A DNA stretch of 64,000 nt from positions 1-64,000 of the forward strand of contig NZ_JAQSDH010000035.1 in the NCBI RefSeq assembly GCF_029945805.1. The letters run 5' to 3'. Below are positions 58,713 to 64,000 of this stretch, piece by piece. The position numbers and the translations under genes were made by a program. Each line of letters starts with the position of its first letter. The stretch's first letter is position 1. This DNA comes from Flavobacterium sp. GTDB lineage: Bacteria > Bacteroidota > Bacteroidia > Flavobacteriales > Flavobacteriaceae. The notes under the pieces are model-generated. The model searched no databases. It saw only the letters and a program-made list of their open reading frames with translations, and was not told where the DNA came from.

Positions 58713-58740
58713 TTTATGTTTTTTAGATTAGAAGTATAAT

Positions 58741-58774
58741 GTTGTGGTGTCTATTGTATCGCAGACACCACAAC
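58741..58774. other. perfect 12-bp-stem hairpin (possible terminator/5'UTR element)
   Basis: gttgtggtgtct-attgtatcgc-agacaccacaac. Confidence 0.75.
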
Positions 58775-58795
58775 TAAATTATTTAATAATATTTT

Positions 58796-59026
58796 TTATT
58801 TTTTAGACGAACAACATCCGCCCTTCTTTTCAGATTTTAATTTGGAGTCACACGATTTTTTTTCTGCTGATTTAGTATCGGCACAACAACCGCCTTTTTT
58901 TTCGGCAGTGGAACAGGTTTTTTCTGTTTTGGCTTTCTTTTTCTTTTGAACTGGTTCTTGCTGTTGCGCATTTAAGCTTAAAGAGAATAGTATTGCTAGT
59001 GCAGTAATTGTAAGTGATTTTTTCAT
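58796..59026 (-). CDS. small exported Lys/Cys-rich protein (possible metal-binding)
   Basis: Signal peptide MKKSLTITALAILFSLSLNAQ then KTCSTAEKKGGCCADTKSAEKKSCDSKLKSEKKGGCCSSKK. Confidence 0.78.
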   Translation of the reverse strand: MKKSLTITALAILFSLSLNAQQQEPVQKKKKAKTEKTCSTAEKKGGCCADTKSAEKKSCDSKLKSEKKGGCCSSKK

Positions 59027-59052
59027 TTTTCTATTTTTAAAAAGTTACGTTA

Positions 59053-59184
59053 TTATTTTCTAGTTCCTCCATGTCCGAACGCCACAACACTCAATATTTT
59101 TACATTCAAATACAAAAACATAAAGAATTGCAGAAACGGATTGTGCATTACAAATTTTTGGAAGCGGGTTATTTTTTTAGTCAT
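59053..59184 (-). CDS. 43-aa small protein (not in ORF track)
   Basis: MTKKITRFQKFVMHNPFLQFFMFLYLNVKILSVVAFGHGGTRK*, in the gap between the SQR-like and Cys-rich genes on the same strand. Confidence 0.65.
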   Translation of the reverse strand: MTKKITRFQKFVMHNPFLQFFMFLYLNVKILSVVAFGHGGTRK

Positions 59185-59225
59185 GATGTTTGTTTTTTAT
59201 TCTGGGATAATCCACCAGAAAGGTT

Positions 59226-60665
59226 TCATTTTTGCTTTGTATAAAAAGGCGAGTGTAAGGATAATTTTACCCAATGGCCTGCCAAACCGAGTGCTCCAAT
59301 TGTTTTCCCTAAATCTCTTCCTCCAGAATTAGGATATTTAATATAATCTGGCACTATTGGAAAGGTAGTGATACTAATTCCTCTTCCTTTTAACATTCCA
59401 TAACCTGATGAGGCAATACAAGCAGCTCCCATATTTCCCATCGAACCTTTGTGATGCATTGATGATTTACCCAAATTAATACTATCGATAATGTTATCGG
59501 CAACTAATTTAGCGGTGATTCCAGAAGGCATTCCTGTTCGTGGTGGTGACGGAGATATGTCTGTTCCGTTTATACTTTTTCTAGGTTTTGAAATGGCATG
59601 AGGTGGAGCAAAAGCAATTCCGGGAGCAAATATGTTGGGATAACTCGGATTTTGATAGGTTTCGGGCCAATCTTGCACCGTCCATTCCTCGTAGGGTCTG
59701 GGAGTATAATCAGCATCTACGATCATAAATCCTTTGAATAGCTTATCGGTAATATCATTGTTTTGTTGGTCAAAAGCTTTGAATCCGTGACCTGAAAAGG
59801 CAGGTATTAACATGGCAAAATCAAAGGATTCTGTTTTATATTCTCCTTCTAAATTTTCGTAATGCGCTAGACCATCTTCTACTTTTGAAACTCCTGCGCC
59901 TAAGATCCATTTAATACCCCGGTCGGCAAAAACCATTTCAACTAATTCATCTGAAGGCATTGGGGTTCCGCCAACACTCATTAACATACCATCCATACCA
60001 AAATCTCCTAATTTGTATTCGTTAGAAATCCAAGTGATTTCAACTTTATCTCTAACTTTATGTCTACTTAATTCTTGTTCTACATTTAGAATATATTCAA
60101 ATGCAGCGCCTTGACAAGTAGCTTTTGGATGGCCTGTTCCGATTAATATTTTCGCTTTATTTGTACTATCTTTTGATGCTTTTAGTTTCTCAATTAGTGC
60201 ACTCAATCCTTGCCAGGCATGTTCTGCATGATCGTAAGTACAGACTGAAAAAGCTTTGTTAGTTCCAGGATTTAAACCTTCTGTCAAATCAAATGCTAAT
60301 TTTGGTCCAGTGGCATTTATCAAATAATCATAAGTGACTTTTTCTTGTGTTCCTTTAGTGGTTCCATAAACTCCTTCAACCAATACAAAAGGTTTATTAT
60401 CCGAACCTTCACCTTCTGGATGAAACGAAACTACTTTGGATTGTATGTAGCCAATTCCTTTTTTCTTGTACAAAGGTTCCAGTGGAAAAATAATATTCTT
60501 CGGTTTCATTCTTCCAATTCCTACCCAAATATTAGAAGGCACCCATTGGTAATTTCGATTTGGAGAGACTACTACTACTTCATGTTCCTTCGATAACTTG
60601 CGTCTTAAATGAGCCGCCGCAGTGTGTCCTGCAATTCCAGCTCCTAATAGTACAACTTTTGCCAT
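59226..60665 (-). CDS. sulfide:quinone oxidoreductase-like FAD-dependent oxidoreductase
   Basis: KVVLLGAGIAGHTAAAHLRRKL...VVVSPNRNYQWVPSNIWVGIGRMKPKNIIFPL...ATCQGAAFEYI. Confidence 0.85.
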   Translation of the reverse strand: MAKVVLLGAGIAGHTAAAHLRRKLSKEHEVVVVSPNRNYQWVPSNIWVGIGRMKPKNIIFPLEPLYKKKGIGYIQSKVVSFHPEGEGSDNKPFVLVEGVYGTTKGTQEKVTYDYLINATGPKLAFDLTEGLNPGTNKAFSVCTYDHAEHAWQGLSALIEKLKASKDSTNKAKILIGTGHPKATCQGAAFEYILNVEQELSRHKVRDKVEITWISNEYKLGDFGMDGMLMSVGGTPMPSDELVEMVFADRGIKWILGAGVSKVEDGLAHYENLEGEYKTESFDFAMLIPAFSGHGFKAFDQQNNDITDKLFKGFMIVDADYTPRPYEEWTVQDWPETYQNPSYPNIFAPGIAFAPPHAISKPRKSINGTDISPSPPRTGMPSGITAKLVADNIIDSINLGKSSMHHKGSMGNMGAACIASSGYGMLKGRGISITTFPIVPDYIKYPNSGGRDLGKTIGALGLAGHWVKLSLHSPFYTKQK

Positions 60666-60720
60666 CCTGTTTATTTTTAATAAAGGTAGTACATGAATTT
60701 GAGCTCGTAAGTGACATTTA

Positions 60721-60762
60721 TTACATAAAAAAGAAGATTTCAGTAGTAGAAATCTTCTTTTT
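60721..60762 (-). terminator. Rho-independent terminator
   Basis: On minus: aaaagaagattt-ctactactg-aaatcttctttttt. Confidence 0.8.
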
Positions 60763-60872
60763 ATATTTTTAAACTAAAGGATATTTTATCACAACTTTTT
60801 TGTAGAATTCTTAAGTTGTTTTTCTACTAATTCTATTAGTAATAAGCATTGTTTTTTTATGATGTGAGTATG

Positions 60873-61010
60873 TTATTCTTTGGGATTATCGACATCTGCA
60901 CTGTTGTCATCTTTAGGTTTTCCTTTTTGAATTTCGAGTTTGTATATCAACCATCCAAAACCAATAATCAGATGTAGCAGTATAATTCCGAAAATAATAT
61001 AATTTATCAT
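60873..61010 (-). CDS. 45-aa single-TM small membrane protein (not in ORF track)
   Basis: MINYIIFGIILLHLIIGFGWLIYKLEIQKGKPKDDNSADVDNPKE*, between a terminator and the thioredoxin gene, same strand. Confidence 0.7.
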   Translation of the reverse strand: MINYIIFGIILLHLIIGFGWLIYKLEIQKGKPKDDNSADVDNPKE

Positions 61011-61033
61011 TTATCTAGATTTAAATATCTAAG

Positions 61034-61372
61034 TTATTTTGTTTGACCAGGCAATTCGGGCCATGTACTTTTCTCCATGATTATTTCGATGATTTCGATT
61101 TTAGAAAGTACGCCAGATTGTCTCCAAAGTTGAATTCCATTTTGAAACAGCATCATTGTAGGAACTCCTTTCACGCGGTAATGAGCTGCCGCAGCTTGGT
61201 TTTTATCGACATCTATTTTGATGATTGCAATCCGATCTTTGAAGTTATCTTTTACTTCTTTCAGAATCGGGCTTAACATTTTACAAGGACCGCACCAAGT
61301 AGCATAAAAATCTACCAATATCGGTTTGTCTGAGTTAATTAGTGCGTCAAACGGAGTGCTGTTATTTTCCAT
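61034..61372 (-). CDS. thioredoxin family protein
   Basis: ILVDFYATWCGPCKMLSPIL...YRVKGVPTMMLFQNG. Confidence 0.93.
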   Translation of the reverse strand: MENNSTPFDALINSDKPILVDFYATWCGPCKMLSPILKEVKDNFKDRIAIIKIDVDKNQAAAAHYRVKGVPTMMLFQNGIQLWRQSGVLSKIEIIEIIMEKSTWPELPGQTK

Positions 61373-61380
61373 AATGCTAC

Positions 61381-62214
61381 TTAGTTTACTTTACTTATTT
61401 TATAGTTTTCATCGTACGAAATAAGCTCTTGTAATTTCTTTATTTTTATTTGTTTTTTAGTTACAATCAGTACTTCCGAAAAATCGGTATTCATACTCAC
61501 CGTAATTGCGTCATCGATAGTAAGAAACTTTTCAGTTACTGTTTTCTTGCATCCACTGCACGTAATTCCTTCAAAATGGTATAAGTTCACTTGAGTGAAA
61601 TTGTTTTTGCGGAATTCAATAAACAATTCGTTTCCTGCTCTTGCCGCAACCGAATTCGTCGCTGTGCTGAGGGTATTAAATAAAAAAGCATGCTGAAATA
61701 GCTGCTGGTATTCGTCCAAACTACCCCCAAATGGCGGGCTTATTTCAAAATCTCTATTGAACAGCAATCCGGCAAGTACTCCGTGTTCAGACAAAAGCTG
61801 ATGCATTTTCCAAACGTATTTTTGACGCATTCTGGGAGGCAATGCACAAAAGAAGGTCTGCTCGATAACAACGTCATAGACTCCCTTGTGTTCAAAGAAA
61901 TCACCCAGAACTATCGTGATGTTTTTGTTATCTCCAAATTTTGTTTTAAGGGAATAAACCAAGGTTGGTGCGATGTCGATCACGGTGATGTTGGTAAAAC
62001 CTTGTTGTAAAAGATAATCAGCTTCATGAGAATTCCCGCAACCCGGAATGAGTATTGCGATGCTTTTATCTTGTAATGTGTCTATGTACGATTTAATAGG
62101 TGGCGCCACTTGTCCCAAATCCCAACCTGTGGTATTAGCTTGGTATTGATTGTCCCAATAGGTTTTGTCTAAGGGCAAATCACAAGTGACAATGCAACAT
62201 TTTTCTTCGCTCAT
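61381..62214 (-). CDS. TPMT-like SAM-dependent methyltransferase fused to a C-terminal HMA-like domain
   Basis: DKTYWDNQYQANTTGWDLGQVAPPIKSYIDTL...ILIPGCGNSHEADYLLQQGF...C-term NLYHFEGITCSGCKKTVTEKFLTIDDAITVSMNTDFSEVLI. Confidence 0.87.
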   Translation of the reverse strand: MSEEKCCIVTCDLPLDKTYWDNQYQANTTGWDLGQVAPPIKSYIDTLQDKSIAILIPGCGNSHEADYLLQQGFTNITVIDIAPTLVYSLKTKFGDNKNITIVLGDFFEHKGVYDVVIEQTFFCALPPRMRQKYVWKMHQLLSEHGVLAGLLFNRDFEISPPFGGSLDEYQQLFQHAFLFNTLSTATNSVAARAGNELFIEFRKNNFTQVNLYHFEGITCSGCKKTVTEKFLTIDDAITVSMNTDFSEVLIVTKKQIKIKKLQELISYDENYKISKVN

Positions 62215-62225
62215 TTTTTAGAGTG

Positions 62226-62438
62226 TTATTTAGTATTTGGGTTTTTGCAGGTATTGATGCCTAAAAGCACATACAAAGGACAAAAACTAATAAAGCTTGT
62301 AAGCACAAAAATCACTGCAAATGCACCAAGAACTATCGCCAGTGTTCCAGAAATTACGTTGGTAAAATATAATGCACCCACAATAATGGCTAAAAGAATA
62401 CGAATGATTTTATCTGTTGAACCCATATTTTTTTTCAT
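62226..62438 (-). CDS. DUF2892 (YgaP-like) inner-membrane protein
   Basis: MKKNMGSTDKIIRILLAIIVGALYFTNVISGTLAIVLGAFAVIFVLTSFISFCPLYVLLGINT. Confidence 0.9.
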   Translation of the reverse strand: MKKNMGSTDKIIRILLAIIVGALYFTNVISGTLAIVLGAFAVIFVLTSFISFCPLYVLLGINTCKNPNTK

Positions 62439-62484
62439 ACGATACTGTTTTAATGGTTATGATTAAGGTTGTTTTTTTAAGTGT

Positions 62485-62802
62485 TTATTTTTGCACTATA
62501 GCATTTATATTTTGCCAAGTTCCGCCATTACTCACATTTTTAAAACCATTTTGTTCCAATATGCTTTTTGCCTGACTACTGCGCATACCACTTCTACAAA
62601 AAACGATGATGTGCTCTTTTCCTTTAAATTTGGAAAGTTGACTTGGTATTTGATCTAACGGAATGTTGACTGAGCCTTTTACATGTCCTCCAGAAAACTC
62701 AACTCCCGAGCGCACATCTACTAAAAATGCACCTTCTTTTACTAGGTTTGTAATAGTTTCTTTGTTGGTACCAATACCAAATATAGCGTTTAAAAATCCC
62801 AT
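62485..62802 (-). CDS. single-domain rhodanese-like sulfurtransferase
   Basis: LVDVRSGVEFSGGHVKGSVNIPLDQIPSQL...IIVFCRSGMRSSQAKSIL. Confidence 0.92.
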   Translation of the reverse strand: MGFLNAIFGIGTNKETITNLVKEGAFLVDVRSGVEFSGGHVKGSVNIPLDQIPSQLSKFKGKEHIIVFCRSGMRSSQAKSILEQNGFKNVSNGGTWQNINAIVQK

Positions 62803-62826
62803 ATACTATGTATTAAAAGTTAATTG

Positions 62827-64000
62827 TTATGCGTTTAAGAGTTTACTTTGACAAACAAAGTCAGTTTTAGGAAGCGATGTGTTTAGCAGTGCATTGAAAC
62901 CGCCATCTACTTCACTAAAGTTTCGATATCCTCGAGCCTGCAATATCGATGCTGCCATCATAGAACGATATCCTCCAGCGCAATGCATATAAAAATGCTC
63001 TTCTGGGTTGATGTCTTTCACCCATTCATTTATATAGGCTAACGGACGACTATAAGCCTCTTCGACATGTTCGGCTTGGTACTCACTTTCTCTGCGAATA
63101 TCAATGACCTTACTTTCGCCCAGTTTAAATTCAGTGGCGAATTGCTCAGCTGAAATTCGGTTAACAGTATCTATTTCAAAACCAGCTTCTTTCCACGCAT
63201 TAAAACCATATTTTAAATGCCCAATTAGATTATCAAAACCAACACGAGATAAACGCGTTACCGTTTCTTCTTCCATTCCTATTTCGGTAACCAAAATTAT
63301 AGGTTGGTTTACGTCAGCTATTAATGCGCCTACCCACGGAGCAAAATCACCCGCAATTCCGATATTTATTGATTGTGGAATAAATCCTTTAGCAAAATCA
63401 CTTTGGTTTCGAGTGTCTAAAATTAGGGCTCCAGTTTCTTCGGCAACAACTTCAAATTCGGAAGCAAGAATGGGTTTCATCCCGTTATTAAATACGGTAT
63501 CAAAACTTTCAATACCACTTTTGTTCATCGCTACATTCATCCCAAAATAAGCGGGTGGTGGCAACAAACCATCGGTAACTTCTTTAACAAATTCTGATTC
63601 GGTCATGTTCGCACGCAAAGCATAGTTGGTGGCTTTTTGTTCTCCAATAGTGGAAACGGTTTCTTTACTCATGTTTTTTCCGCAAGCAGAACCTGCTCCG
63701 TGTGCTGGATACACAATTACATCATCGGCCAAAGTCATTATTTTAGTTCGCAACGAGTGGAATAAAATTGCCGCTAATTCGTCTTGTGTCATCGATGCGG
63801 CTTTTTGGGCCAAATCAGGGCGACCTACATCGCCAATAAATAAAGTATCCCCAGAGAATAGGGCATAGTCTTTTCCGTTTTCATCTATCAATAAATAACT
63901 GGCGCTTTCCATCGTATGTCCCGGAGTATGTACTACTTTTATCTTGATTTTTCCAATAGAAAACTCTTGATTGTCACTGGCAGTTATAACCTCAAATTCA
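62827..64000 (-). CDS. MBL-fold hydrolase fused to rhodanese domains (persulfide dioxygenase-rhodanese-like); 5' end beyond window
   Basis: Frame open to the window edge with VVHTPGHTMESAS; ALFSGDTLFIGDVGRPDL...VYPAHGAGSACGKNM; rhodanese FYMHCAGGYRSMMAASIL. Confidence 0.9.
   Translation of the reverse strand, partial: EFEVITASDNQEFSIGKIKIKVVHTPGHTMESASYLLIDENGKDYALFSGDTLFIGDVGRPDLAQKAASMTQDELAAILFHSLRTKIMTLADDVIVYPAHGAGSACGKNMSKETVSTIGEQKATNYALRANMTESEFVKEVTDGLLPPPAYFGMNVAMNKSGIESFDTVFNNGMKPILASEFEVVAEETGALILDTRNQSDFAKGFIPQSINIGIAGDFAPWVGALIADVNQPIILVTEIGMEEETVTRLSRVGFDNLIGHLKYGFNAWKEAGFEIDTVNRISAEQFATEFKLGESKVIDIRRESEYQAEHVEEAYSRPLAYINEWVKDINPEEHFYMHCAGGYRSMMAASILQARGYRNFSEVDGGFNALLNTSLPKTDFVCQSKLLNA

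Noticed and set aside
63104-63550. 148-aa ORF on + strand
   Set aside because: Antisense to the MBL-rhodanese gene; shadow ORF.
1-64000. Search by eye for tRNA/rRNA, IS transposases, integrases, toxin-antitoxin, restriction-modification or phage genes
   Set aside because: No convincing candidates; all larger ORFs have metabolic, envelope, regulatory or secreted-protein signatures.

Overview
The window is a roughly 35% GC chromosomal segment from a Flavobacterium-like Bacteroidota. Supporting signs are T9SS type A and type B sorting domains, TAnnTTTG-type promoters, menaquinone genes, and a split transketolase. About 60 credible CDSs are present, mostly housekeeping: tgt, lptF-like, accA, dnaB, cphA, lpxK, PNP, gap, lipA, menB/menA/menC, kdsA. 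I saw no rRNA, tRNA, CRISPR array, prophage or intact IS element. The accessory and more interesting parts are: (i) a 25-nt palindromic operator-like motif, present twice around a small winged-helix regulator in a creD/DUF1361 membrane-protein locus; (ii) a tandem DUF3494 (ice-binding-like) T9SS cargo gene flanked by a direct repeat made from the 5' end of the neighbouring sterol desaturase gene; (iii) a sulfur/metal-handling cluster at the right end with a TPMT-HMA fusion, rhodaneses, an SQR-like flavoprotein, a Lys/Cys-rich secreted miniprotein and two small ORFs missing from the supplied track; (iv) a CzcA-TolC fused efflux protein preceded by a His-rich secreted protein; (v) a structured intergenic repeat (AGCCCCGATGGGAGC...GGACAGCGGGA) in two copies; (vi) a secreted-protein gene inserted between the two transketolase halves. 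No unmistakable new defence or mobile system was seen. The operator/CreD regulon and the right-end sulfur/metal cluster are the best candidates for an undescribed system. All family assignments come from reading protein motifs, without database searches.
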